In this document: positions 1 to 4,795 of the stretch, piece after piece
Layout: each line of letters opens with the position of its first letter
Position numbering within the stretch: position 1 is the first letter of the stretch
Origin: Spirochaetia bacterium
GTDB lineage: Bacteria > Spirochaetota > Spirochaetia > Treponematales > Breznakiellaceae
Direction: 5' to 3'
NCBI GenBank assembly: GCA_025997655.1
Contig: BNUW01000130.1
Span: 1-6,876, forward strand
Length of the DNA: 6,876 nucleotides
Notes under the pieces: model-generated
The model's input: only the letters and a program-made list of their open reading frames with translations
Database searches by the model: none
What the model was told of the DNA's origin: nothing
Made by a program: the position numbers and the translations under genes

Positions 1-63
1 GTCTACTTTCCATTGTTGCCGGTCATCTTCCAAGCTTTCTAGAAATGATAATACCTCTTCCAT
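1..63 (-). CDS. ISAs1-family-like transposase, N-terminal fragment (runs off the left edge)
   Basis: Only the first 21 codons are in the window, starting MEEVLSFLESLEDDRQQWKV. The pattern of a hydrophobic residue, Phe-Leu, an acidic stretch, then D-R and W-K-V is how the N-terminal DDE_Tnp_1-associated domain of ISAs1 (H-repeat) transposases opens, where the usual text is 'DPR' followed by a basic stretch. The start is well supported: on the minus strand a strong purine-rich ribosome site (GGGAGGGG, about 73-80) precedes ATG at 63 at normal spacing. The gene would act as a DDE transposase moving its own insertion sequence. Its terminal repeat should lie between 64 and roughly 137, where the neighbouring PIN gene becomes recognisable, but I could not confirm it. 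Family assignment rests on a short peptide and could be wrong. Confidence 0.55.
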   Translation of the reverse strand, partial: MEEVLSFLESLEDDRQQWKVD

Positions 64-86
64 TTCTTTAACCCCTCCCAGGTCTT

Positions 87-114
87 ATGAAAAAGTATAT
101 CACTTTCCTTTCAT
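87..114. repeat. Hairpin in the presumed IS leader, upstream of the transposase ribosome site
   Basis: ATGAAA (87-92) pairs with TTTCAT (109-114), and inside it AAAGT (92-96) pairs with ACTTT (102-106) around the loop ATATC; the two stems share base 92, so they stack with small bulges. On the minus strand this sits just before the transposase ribosome site. Insertion sequences often carry such hairpins near their ends to block read-through translation; that role here is inferred. Confidence 0.35.
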
Positions 115-386
115 GCGTTTGTCGTGGATACAACCCAAAGCTGCCGGACGCCATCATTGCAGCTACCGCCATGGTATTCAGTGCGTCACTGGTTACCGGA
201 GACGGCCCCCTGGGTAAAAAGAAGATCCCCGGCTTACCCATCATCTTCGCACCTTCCCCAAAGGATAAGGCTCCATGGTGGAAGGTGTTTAAGTCGTCGT
301 TTAAAAGAAATAGATCGCTGTGGATAGCATTAGGTTGTTTCATCTTCTCCACCGTGGTGTTCGCCATCCTGTTCATCCTTACATGA
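87..386 (+). pseudogene. 5'-truncated PIN-domain gene with C-terminal membrane segment
   Basis: From Lys18 (base 138) the protein reads KLPDAIIAATA, then a Leu-Val-Thr-Gly-Asp motif and KKIPGLP. This is the last third of a PIN (VapC-type) ribonuclease domain, including two acidic positions of the metal site (Asp21, Asp39). The N-terminal half with the first Asp and the Glu is missing. Residues 1-17 do not look like PIN sequence and are probably read from the end of the adjoining insertion sequence, so ATG 87 is likely an accidental start with only a weak ribosome site. After the PIN part come a basic linker (about 59-76) and one hydrophobic helix (about 77-98) ending at the stop, an unusual tail for a PIN toxin. 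I read it as a gene broken by the IS at 1-63. A live 99-residue fusion cannot be excluded but would lack the full active site. Confidence 0.6.
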
Positions 387-402
387 GCGTGACGAGAGGG
401 AA

Positions 403-418
403 GCGTTAAAAGTAACGC
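403..418. terminator. Small hairpin between convergent genes (possible weak terminator)
   Basis: GCGTTA (403-408), loop AAAG, TAACGC (413-418) form a perfect 6-base-pair stem in the gap between the PIN remnant and the amidohydrolase, which end facing each other. There is no convincing T-run on either strand, so terminator function is uncertain. Confidence 0.25.
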
Positions 419-432
419 AATCAAACCAACCG

Positions 433-1824
433 TTATAAGAACGAGGAAGACCGGTAACACGTATTATTAGGGGAATAGCAGATTTTCCCCGCAGTATCAT
501 TGATAATTCTTTTATCCTCTATAACTGCCTTGCCGTTTACCACAACCGCGCATATCCCGTCGGGCAGGGCGTCCATTCTGCCCTGATGGGGGAACACCGC
601 ATTATCCCGGATAGCGGCAAGGTCAAATACCGTAATATCGGCGTCATTGCCCGGGGACAAACATCCTTTCTTTGAAAGCCCCATGCGCTGTGCAGGCAGG
701 ATGGTCATTCTGGATACCGCGTCAATGAGGGTAAGTTTTTTCTGTTCAACCACCATCTGACGGATAAAGCGGGGGAAGGTGGCCGCATCCTGGGGATGCA
801 CCGCCCCCAGCGTATCGGAGGCGTCACCCCCGGCGTCACTCCCCACCATCATGTAGGGCAGCTCAAATGCCATGGGAATTTCGGCGGGCGCCCCGATGAG
901 GACGATTGCCGTATCATGGGGAAAGTTTTTTCGGAGGTCCTCAAAGCTTTCCCGGTCCAGCCGCTGCCCCGCGTATTTTCCTGCGGGCATTACAATAGCA
1001 TCGTAGGAACAATGCCAATTTTCCAGGCAGCCATCATCAAAGACGGCGGAACCAATACGGGTACCAAAGCTGGTGTACATTCCGCTGTCGCAGGATACAT
1101 CAAGCCCCTCGGACACCGCGTTATCAATGATGTCCAGGGCCTGCCGCATCATGCCAAACCCGAATTGGTAGGCCGCATGGGAAACCTGGACCCCCGCGCC
1201 GGTAAACCGGGAAAGTTCAATGACCTCAACCAGAGCATCCAGGCCCGGGGAAAGATCACAACGGATATGTACGGTAACGGGTTTTCCATACCGGGCGGCG
1301 GTACGGCTGAGGGTGTACAGTTCCTCCCGGTCGGTGCCGGGCATATACTCCAAGCCAAAAGACAGGCCCGCGGTTCCGGCCTGCAATTCCTCTTGCAATA
1401 AACCGTTGGCAATATCAATCTGGGCGGCTGTCATCGGCGCATAGCGGTCAAGCTGCCCCGCCTTTTGCCGCAGGGTACTGGCCCCCGACAATTCAACCTG
1501 ATTTATGATGAACCCGCTTTTATCCATAGCCCGAAAAAATCCGGGATAATCATCCAAACCGTTCCCACAGTTGCCGTTAACCGCGGTGGTCACCCCCTGC
1601 TGACAAAGCAGGGCTCCGCAACGCTTTTTACCCTCAATGTGGGCGTGGATATCAATAAACCCCGGAGACACATAGCGCCCCCCGGCGTTAATCACCTTCG
1701 CCGATTCCCGGATTTCCCGGCTTATCTCGGCGATTTTGCCGTCCCTGCAATACACATTCGCCGCAGTAAGCCTGCGGTTTTTGGGATCAATGACTATTCC
1801 GTTCATCACCGCAATATCATACAT
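433..1824 (-). CDS. Zinc-dependent amidohydrolase, N-acyl-D-amino-acid deacylase (D-aminoacylase) family
   Basis: The 463-residue product has the amidohydrolase layout: a small N-terminal beta part, then a metal-binding barrel. Visible motifs are GFIDIHAH with the His-x-His pair at 60 and 62, GNCG with Cys86 (the metal-bridging Cys of D-aminoacylases), His186 in VHIR, His216 in VSHAAYQ and Asp330 in GSDAGG. These match the metal and catalytic positions known in D-aminoacylase (His67, His69, Cys96, His220, His250, Asp366 in the Alcaligenes enzyme). The expected reaction is removal of an N-acyl group from D-amino acids, possibly salvaging D-residues in the cytoplasm; the exact substrate is not visible. 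Length is slightly below the usual 480-500, and the last 15 or so residues (GKICYSPNN onward, Cys- and Ser-rich) look unlike a normal family C-terminus. No strong ribosome site precedes ATG 1824. The gene is clearly GC-rich, unlike everything from 1940 to 4000. Confidence 0.85.
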   Translation of the reverse strand: MYDIAVMNGIVIDPKNRRLTAANVYCRDGKIAEISREIRESAKVINAGGRYVSPGFIDIHAHIEGKKRCGALLCQQGVTTAVNGNCGNGLDDYPGFFRAMDKSGFIINQVELSGASTLRQKAGQLDRYAPMTAAQIDIANGLLQEELQAGTAGLSFGLEYMPGTDREELYTLSRTAARYGKPVTVHIRCDLSPGLDALVEVIELSRFTGAGVQVSHAAYQFGFGMMRQALDIIDNAVSEGLDVSCDSGMYTSFGTRIGSAVFDDGCLENWHCSYDAIVMPAGKYAGQRLDRESFEDLRKNFPHDTAIVLIGAPAEIPMAFELPYMMVGSDAGGDASDTLGAVHPQDAATFPRFIRQMVVEQKKLTLIDAVSRMTILPAQRMGLSKKGCLSPGNDADITVFDLAAIRDNAVFPHQGRMDALPDGICAVVVNGKAVIEDKRIINDTAGKICYSPNNTCYRSSSFL

Positions 1825-1920
1825 ACAATCTTCGCAATCCCCATGCGCTGATTATGGCATAGGAACCCAGGGCGGGCAAGGGGACAGAGCGGAGATGGTG
1901 GCGGCATAGGATAAACTTTC

Positions 1921-1951
1921 AATCCGTCTAATTGGTCTCGTTATGCGATTT
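1921..1951 (+). repeat. Degenerate Xer-like site S1 at the left border of the AT-rich module chain
   Basis: The right arm TTATGCGATTT (1941-1951) resembles the XerD arm of dif (TTATGTTAAAT). The left arm is poor: AATCCGTCTAA (1921-1931) resembles the ATTTCGTATAA arm seen at later sites, but the gap to the right arm is 9 instead of 6 bases. The inward sequence from G1940 (GTTATGCGATTTGGGC) is an approximate inverted copy of GCCCAATTTCGTATAGC at 2654-2670, on the far side of vapBC. The sharp change from GC-rich to AT-rich DNA falls at this point. Confidence 0.35.
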
Positions 1952-1960
1952 GGGCGTACT

Positions 1961-2368
1961 TTACAATTTATGTATTTTTAATTTTGTTTCTTTTGCTATT
2001 AATTCAAAATCCTGATCTTTATGAAATACTTGAATATTATTTCGAATAGCATATGAAGCTATTAAGCAATCATTCTGTTTTCGAATTGTTATACCTTTTT
2101 TCCTTAACATTCTATAAATATTTATTGCATTATTTGTTACTTCCATTATATCATTGTTTAAAATGGAAAAGTTTAATAATGTTTCTTTTACATCATAAAA
2201 TGTAGTATCATTTTTTATCCCACGTAATACTTCCATATAAATTGCAGGACAAATGAAAATATTATTAACATTATTATGTTCTACCAAATTTTGCAATTCA
2301 TCAGCTTCTTTTGATTTATAATAATTGAAAAAATCTATCCAAACCGATGAATCGACCATTATATCCAT
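1961..2368 (-). CDS. vapC: VapC-type toxin, PIN-domain ribonuclease
   Basis: The 135-residue product is a complete PIN domain. It opens MDIMVDSSVWIDFF with Asp6, and carries Glu46 in YMEVLRG, Asp100 in KQNDCLIASYA and Asp118/Asp120 in HKDQDFELIA, so the acidic metal-binding set of an active Mg-dependent RNase is present. VapC toxins typically cut initiator tRNA or rRNA loops; the target here cannot be read. I chose ATG 2368 over the longer reading from 2407 because GGAGG lies 7 bases upstream and the ATG overlaps the vapB stop by one base (TAATG), the classic coupled arrangement. Residues before it would lie inside vapB. The gene shares the vapB promoter and is very AT-rich compared with the amidohydrolase to its left, suggesting transfer. 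Confidence 0.92.
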   Translation of the reverse strand: MDIMVDSSVWIDFFNYYKSKEADELQNLVEHNNVNNIFICPAIYMEVLRGIKNDTTFYDVKETLLNFSILNNDIMEVTNNAINIYRMLRKKGITIRKQNDCLIASYAIRNNIQVFHKDQDFELIAKETKLKIHKL

Positions 2369-2562
2369 TATCTTTCCTCCCGTATCTTTTCGAGATCGCC
2401 TTCCCATATTTTCGTTCCACGATATTTTAATATATTCTTTTGATTATATTTCCGAATATATTCACTTAATATAGTGTTTATAGCGGCTTTTTTGGTATTT
2501 TGACCACTAATCTCCATTGCTTTTTTAACCAACGTGTCATCCAAATCAATATTTGTCCTCAT
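2368..2562 (-). CDS. vapB: VapB-type antitoxin
   Basis: This 64-residue protein opens MRTNIDLDDTLVKKAMEISG and ends with YRGTKIWEGDLEKIREER, the pattern of the short VapB family (DUF2191/VapB antitoxin). The N-terminal strand and helices form the DNA-binding, dimerising half; the C-terminal Trp-Glu-Gly-Asp-Leu segment is the part that wraps the toxin and blocks its active site. GGAGG sits 5 bases before ATG 2562. It is the first gene of the vapBC pair, is translationally coupled to vapC, and has a near-consensus promoter overlapped by a palindrome where the VapBC complex would be expected to bind and repress. Its length is normal for the family and it shows no damage. Confidence 0.9.
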   Translation of the reverse strand: MRTNIDLDDTLVKKAMEISGQNTKKAAINTILSEYIRKYNQKNILKYRGTKIWEGDLEKIREER

Positions 2563-2575
2563 ATTTTCCTCCAGT

Positions 2576-2601
2576 GTGTAAATATATTAAGAAATATACA
2601 C
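2576..2601. promoter_or_regulatory. Palindromic candidate operator of vapBC
   Basis: GTGTA at 2576-2580 and TACAC at 2597-2601 are the outer ends of a 26-base imperfect palindrome; 10 of 13 positions per arm match. It covers the -10 element and probable transcription start of vapBC, as expected for autorepression by a VapBC complex. Binding is inferred. Confidence 0.55.
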
Positions 2602-2621
2602 CGTTTTTATAATATTGTCAA
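2593..2621 (-). promoter_or_regulatory. vapBC promoter
   Basis: Read on the minus strand: -35 TTGACA (2616-2621), 17-base spacer, -10 TATATT (2593-2598). The start of transcription would fall about 25 bases before vapB ATG 2562, leaving room for its ribosome site. Confidence 0.75.
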
Positions 2622-2658
2622 GTGTTTTTTATATACTATTTCCAAAAATTTTAGCCCA

Positions 2659-2686
2659 ATTTCGTATAGCCTGTGTTAAACGAAGT
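2659..2686 (+). repeat. Xer-like site S2 between vapBC and mazEF
   Basis: The left arm ATTTCGTATAG (2659-2669), centre CCTGTG (2670-2675) and right arm TTAAACGAAGT (2676-2686) give the 11-6-11 layout of dif sites. The left arm is identical to the inverted arm at 4820-4830 in S5 and differs by one base from the left arm of S3. The right arm is less like a XerD arm. The site fits tightly between the vapBC promoter and the mazF stop. Confidence 0.5.
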
Positions 2687-2701
2687 GATTTTTTGCTTTT
2701 A

Positions 2702-3043
2702 TTATTTTATTCCAAGAACCAACATCATTCCATTTTCTACTTTTTCCATTATTTCTTTATTTAACTTTGATATTTTTTCGATAAATCTGTCTCTATCCAA
2801 TGCATATAATTGGGTGACTATTATAACAGAATCATCGGCTAATTTTGATTCCTTTTTCTTTAAAAAAACATTTCCGGGTGCTTCCGCTAAACGTAAATTT
2901 GTTGTCAATGGTACTACTACAATTGTTCTGATTCTACTTTCGTTAAAAGAATCATCCTGCACTATGAGTACCGGTCGTTTATAACCAGCCTCACTACCAT
3001 AAGGAATACCAAATTGAGCCCGCCAAATTTCACCACGTATCAT
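2702..3043 (-). CDS. mazF: MazF/PemK-type endoribonuclease toxin
   Basis: The 113-residue product has the full MazF fold signature: RGEIWRAQFG at the start, GYKRPVLIVQDD (Arg23 matching catalytic Arg25 of Bacillus subtilis MazF), VVPLTTNLR (Thr47/48 matching catalytic Thr48), DSVIIVTQLYALDRDRF, and the helix ending in MLVLGI. MazF toxins cut mRNA at short sequence motifs; the motif recognised here cannot be read. It overlaps the antitoxin gene upstream by 14 bases, the usual sign of coupled translation, and its own ribosome site is weak (AGGG well upstream of ATG 3043), so it probably depends on that coupling. Length is normal. The stop lies 15 bases from the S2 site, so the gene fills its unit to the edge. 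Confidence 0.92.
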   Translation of the reverse strand: MIRGEIWRAQFGIPYGSEAGYKRPVLIVQDDSFNESRIRTIVVVPLTTNLRLAEAPGNVFLKKKESKLADDSVIIVTQLYALDRDRFIEKISKLNKEIMEKVENGMMLVLGIK

Positions 3044-3278
3044 TTTTTGTTAATTCCCTTAGGCTTTCAAGGCCCGCATTTGCTATTGGCACAAATTCTT
3101 CATAATAATCATCGGTATATACCTCATTTAATTTTTTGGTAATATTTTTACGATTGTTTTTTTGTAAATATTCCACTAATGCATTTACATATAAGGTGCT
3201 TCTGGGGACACCCAGAGTCCGTGCCGTTTCCTCTGCTTCAAAATATACCGTATCCGGTAAAGATATTGCTGTTTTCAT
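3030..3278 (-). CDS. mazE: MazE-like ribbon-helix-helix antitoxin
   Basis: The 82-residue product starts MKTAISLPDTVYFEAEETA and continues LGVPRSTLYVNALVEYLQ, a typical ribbon-helix-helix DNA-binding dimer half (about 1-45). The acidic and aromatic tail (YEEFVPIANAGLESLRELTKNDTW) is the likely MazF-binding part. It precedes mazF and overlaps it by 14 bases. The start is fixed by the domain, which begins immediately at Met1, but there is no proper ribosome site and the -10 box of the promoter ends only 6 bases before ATG 3278, so the message is predicted to be leaderless or nearly so. The promoter spacer carries a repeated heptamer that may be bound by MazE for self-repression. Confidence 0.88.
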   Translation of the reverse strand: MKTAISLPDTVYFEAEETARTLGVPRSTLYVNALVEYLQKNNRKNITKKLNEVYTDDYYEEFVPIANAGLESLRELTKNDTW

Positions 3279-3284
3279 ATTATG

Positions 3285-3313
3285 AGTATAACCTTGGTAT
3301 AACGGTTTGTCAA
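3285..3313 (-). promoter_or_regulatory. mazEF promoter, predicted to make a leaderless message
   Basis: On the minus strand: -35 TTGACA (3308-3313), 17-base spacer, -10 TATACT (3285-3290), then CATAAT and the mazE ATG at 3278. The normal start distance places +1 at or next to the A of ATG. A direct repeat of GTTATAC lies in the spacer and runs into the -10 box, a possible operator. Confidence 0.75.
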
Positions 3314-3382
3314 TAGCTTTTTTTTAGAAAATTCAGTTATTTCTTTAATAAGGTGTATGATTTTGTAGACAATTTCAAAATT

Positions 3383-3410
3383 ATTTCGTATAACGAAAGT
3401 TATGTGCAAT
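3383..3410 (+). repeat. Xer-like site S3 between mazEF and the Imm59-like gene
   Basis: The left arm ATTTCGTATAA (3383-3393), centre CGAAAG (3394-3399) and right arm TTATGTGCAAT (3400-3410) form the best dif-like site in the window. Against E. coli dif, the right arm matches TTATGTTAAAT at 9 of 11 positions and the left matches GGTGCGCATAA at 7 of 11. The left arm also looks like the XerC arm I recall for Acinetobacter pdif sites. Orientation is C arm then D arm, with the D arm facing the next module. Confidence 0.55.
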
Positions 3411-3442
3411 TGTGCCTAAACGTGGTTTAAGAATAAATAATA

Positions 3443-3471
3443 TTGACAAAATAATTGATATTATATAAAAT
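3443..3471 (+). promoter_or_regulatory. Promoter of the Imm59-like gene
   Basis: -35 TTGACA (3443-3448), 17-base spacer, -10 TAAAAT (3466-3471). The 14 bases from 3442 to 3455 are identical to 4163-4176 in the promoter of the lipoprotein gene, one of several signs that the two modules share a common frame around different cargo. Confidence 0.65.
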
Positions 3472-3503
3472 TTATGGTATTGTATGATAAAGGAATGTAG
3501 GTT

Positions 3504-3788
3504 ATGAACAGAGAACAAACGGTGGCTATAATTAAGAATGAACAGTTGGGTTATTATAGTTGGTTTGATGATATTAGTGCTACATCGGCCAATAAAATTG
3601 TTATATTACAAAAAAATGGTCAATGGATCGTTTATTCAACAGGTGAACGAGGTGAAATAGATTCGATGCAGTCCTTTGGTTCTGAAGATGATGCATTAGC
3701 AACATTCATACGTCGTCTAAGAGCGATGAATAAACTTATGGCAAGATGTAGGTTAATTGCAGGAGAAAATAATAAAACTAGTGAATAA
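3504..3788 (+). CDS. Small Imm59-like (immunity-type) protein, orphan
   Basis: The 94-residue product is soluble, with no signal peptide or membrane segment. The central text KNGQWIVYSTGERGEIDSMQ, followed by FGSEDDALATFIRRL, matches what I know of the Imm59 family of polymorphic-toxin immunity proteins: a Trp-x-Val-Tyr strand, an Glu-Arg-Gly turn, Phe, then Ser-Glu-Asp-Asp-Ala leading into a helix. Such proteins bind and neutralise a secreted or contact-delivered toxin domain, but no toxin gene lies beside it, so the gene would be an orphan immunity gene or a relative with another role. AAAGGA (3489-3494) sits 9 bases before ATG 3504 and the gene has its own promoter. It is the only intact gene between S3 and S4L. 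The family call comes from a short conserved core and needs a profile search. Confidence 0.6.
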   Translation: MNREQTVAIIKNEQLGYYSWFDDISATSANKIVILQKNGQWIVYSTGERGEIDSMQSFGSEDDALATFIRRLRAMNKLMARCRLIAGENNKTSE

Positions 3789-3940
3789 TAATCCAAGTAT
3801 TATGGATAAAGAAAAATTAATTATTTTTGAGAAGAGAAAATTGAATTATATCTCTTAAGACCTGGAAAGTGGAGTATAATGTATGGGAAAAATATATAAA
3901 AGAGCCATTGAATTATTAATGGAATAAAATAATGGGGTAC
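3789..3940. other. AT-rich 3' part of the Imm59-like module, no intact gene
   Basis: This stretch holds only very short readings, for example an 18-codon one from ATG 3801 and a stop-bounded one containing ELYLLRPGKWSIMYGKNI with no start. The latter could be a decayed gene end. The last 15 bases, reaching into 3928-3942 (AATAATGGGGTACGG), recur with one change at 4777-4791 at the matching place in the lipoprotein module. Confidence 0.4.
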
Positions 3941-3946
3941 GGCACA

Positions 3947-3974
3947 ACTGCACATAACATACGCTATACGCTTC
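3947..3974 (-). repeat. Xer-like site S4L, inverted, closing the Imm59-like module
   Basis: The left arm ACTGCACATAA (3947-3957) is the reverse complement of the S3 right arm with one change. The centre is CATACG (3958-3963) and the right arm CTATACGCTTC (3964-3974) is a C-type arm in reverse. Orientation is therefore opposite to S3. Including flanking bases, 3941-3958 is complementary to 3399-3416 at 17 of 18 positions. Confidence 0.5.
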
Positions 3975-3988
3975 GCCGCAGTAGCGGC
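3975..3988. repeat. Hairpin 1 of the gene-less unit
   Basis: GCCGC (3975-3979), loop AGTA, GCGGC (3984-3988), perfect 5-pair stem directly after site S4L. Confidence 0.6.
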
Positions 3989-3998
3989 TTGGCCTACG

Positions 3999-4036
3999 AA
4001 AAAACGCAGTCGGCCTACGGCCTTAGTGCGTTTTTT
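3999..4036. terminator. Hairpin 2 of the gene-less unit, bidirectional terminator-like
   Basis: AAAAAACGCA (3999-4008) pairs perfectly with TGCGTTTTTT (4027-4036), and inside it GGCC (4012-4015) pairs with GGCC (4019-4022) around TAC. The A-run before and T-run after a GC core make it a candidate Rho-independent terminator in both directions, able to insulate the Imm59-like and lipoprotein modules. Confidence 0.65.
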
Positions 4037-4046
4037 CTCCGGCACA

Positions 4047-4096
4047 TTTTTAGTGGCGCTGGAATGCTTCGCATTCCTTTATCGCGCCACTAAAAA
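4047..4096. repeat. Hairpin 3 of the gene-less unit, long two-stage stem
   Basis: TTTTTAGTGGCGC (4047-4059) pairs with GCGCCACTAAAAA (4084-4096), 13 perfect pairs. Within it GGAATGC (4061-4067), loop TTC, GCATTCC (4071-4077) adds 7 perfect pairs. It ends where the left arm of site S4R begins. Confidence 0.7.
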
Positions 4097-4125
4097 CGTC
4101 GTATAGCTTTCACGTTATGTGCAAT
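4096..4125 (+). repeat. Xer-like site S4R, opening the lipoprotein module
   Basis: The left arm ACGTCGTATAG (4096-4106), an 8-base centre CTTTCACG (4107-4114) and the right arm TTATGTGCAAT (4115-4125), identical to the S3 right arm. Orientation is the same as S3. The longer centre departs from the 6-base rule and may mean the site is inactive. Confidence 0.45.
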
Positions 4126-4163
4126 GCGCCCTAAACGTTTTTGTAAATATTATGAAAAAATCA

Positions 4164-4192
4164 TTGACAAAATAATAAATGGGATATATTAT
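4164..4192 (+). promoter_or_regulatory. Promoter of the lipoprotein gene
   Basis: -35 TTGACA (4164-4169), 17-base spacer, -10 TATTAT (4187-4192). An overlapping TATATT (4185-4190) is an alternative -10 with a shorter spacer. Confidence 0.65.
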
Positions 4193-4236
4193 ATATAAAT
4201 ATTTAAACGGCGGGAAAGACCGCAAAGGATTTTCAA

Positions 4237-4710
4237 ATGAAGAAGAACAAATTTTCTGTTCTGGTAATGGTGTTAACATTCGGTTTCGTTCTATTAGGTT
4301 GCGTTACCGCAGACAAGCCTGTTTCCGCGGAAGTGCCTGGTGTCCCTAAAACGATTATTATCACAGGGTTTAATCTGCCGGTGGAAGGAATAAGAGAAGT
4401 TAATGTAGAACTGACGGGAGATTGGGTCGACGAGCAAAACGCTTGGATAAGACCCGCGAGTGGTGTAGCACAACTCAATGGTCAGACACTCATTGCTGAG
4501 TTGTGGACTAATGGCCTTACCGATACATCTTGGACTGGAACTGGCGAATACGGCATAATAGTCCAAATAAAACCACGCACGGGTAAAACAGTCGCAGATT
4601 ATCGGTATCGATTCAATATGCCTGGTGAACATTCTCTTAACATCAAGGATGCCGAAACAACACTTGCATGGTCAGACTTTGTATTTGGCTGGGAATGGGA
4701 GGAAGACTGA
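4237..4710 (+). CDS. Small predicted lipoprotein of unknown function
   Basis: The 157-residue product starts with a lysine-rich N-terminus and a hydrophobic stretch ending in VLLGC, so Cys22 is the predicted lipid-attachment residue of a lipoprotein signal peptide; mature protein would sit on the inner or outer membrane. The rest has no family I recognise. It is strand-rich by eye (TIIITGFNLP, VNVELTGDW, GEYGIIVQIK), has many Trp residues and ends in the acidic WEWEED. The IRPASGVAQLNGQTLIAELW segment and general style resemble small repeat-type lipoproteins of treponemes, but that is an impression. AAAGGA (4224-4229) lies 7 bases before ATG 4237. It has its own promoter and is the only gene between S4R and S5. 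An antisense open stretch over it is a shadow. Confidence 0.8.
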   Translation: MKKNKFSVLVMVLTFGFVLLGCVTADKPVSAEVPGVPKTIIITGFNLPVEGIREVNVELTGDWVDEQNAWIRPASGVAQLNGQTLIAELWTNGLTDTSWTGTGEYGIIVQIKPRTGKTVADYRYRFNMPGEHSLNIKDAETTLAWSDFVFGWEWEED

Positions 4711-4726
4711 GTTTTATAAGGCAGGT

Positions 4727-4740
4727 GGGGGATTTCCCCC
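4727..4740 (+). terminator. Hairpin just after the lipoprotein gene
   Basis: GGGGG (4727-4731), loop ATTT, CCCCC (4736-4740), 16 bases after the stop. There is no T-run behind it, so it may be an mRNA-protecting hairpin or a weak terminator. Confidence 0.4.
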
Positions 4741-4795
4741 GAATAAAGAAATTATGTAAAAAAATTATATAAAAATAATAATGGAGTACGGGCGC

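Noticed and set aside
68..460. Minus-strand open frame of 130 codons with a hydrophobic start (GTG 460)
   Set aside because: It overlaps both the amidohydrolase 3' end and the PIN remnant, whose plus-strand reading has recognisable PIN motifs. It also ends by running into the transposase leader. Read as a shadow.
796..1851. Several plus-strand and alternative minus-strand frames over the amidohydrolase
   Set aside because: All are GC-rich shadows of a well-supported family protein.
1852..1935. Minus-strand open stretch ending SYAATISALSPCPPWVPMP, perhaps the tail of a gene lost upstream of the amidohydrolase
   Set aside because: It is short, has no recognisable family and could be open by chance in GC-rich DNA.
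2673..2984. Plus-strand open frame of 103 codons opposite mazF
   Set aside because: It is antisense to a complete MazF with catalytic residues and starts inside site S2.
3821..4045. Minus-strand open frame of 74 codons
   Set aside because: It crosses site S4L and two perfect hairpins and shows no protein family; it is translated repeat sequence.
3384..4131. Integron attC sites: complementary GTTATGT/ACATAAC boxes around 3952-4120 and cassette-like single genes
   Set aside because: The boxes do not fit the GTTRRRY/RYYYAAC core (T at the fifth position), most junctions are only 28 bases with no room for the attC stem, and site orientation alternates instead of repeating. The Xer/dif layout explains more. 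A structural attC search would settle it.
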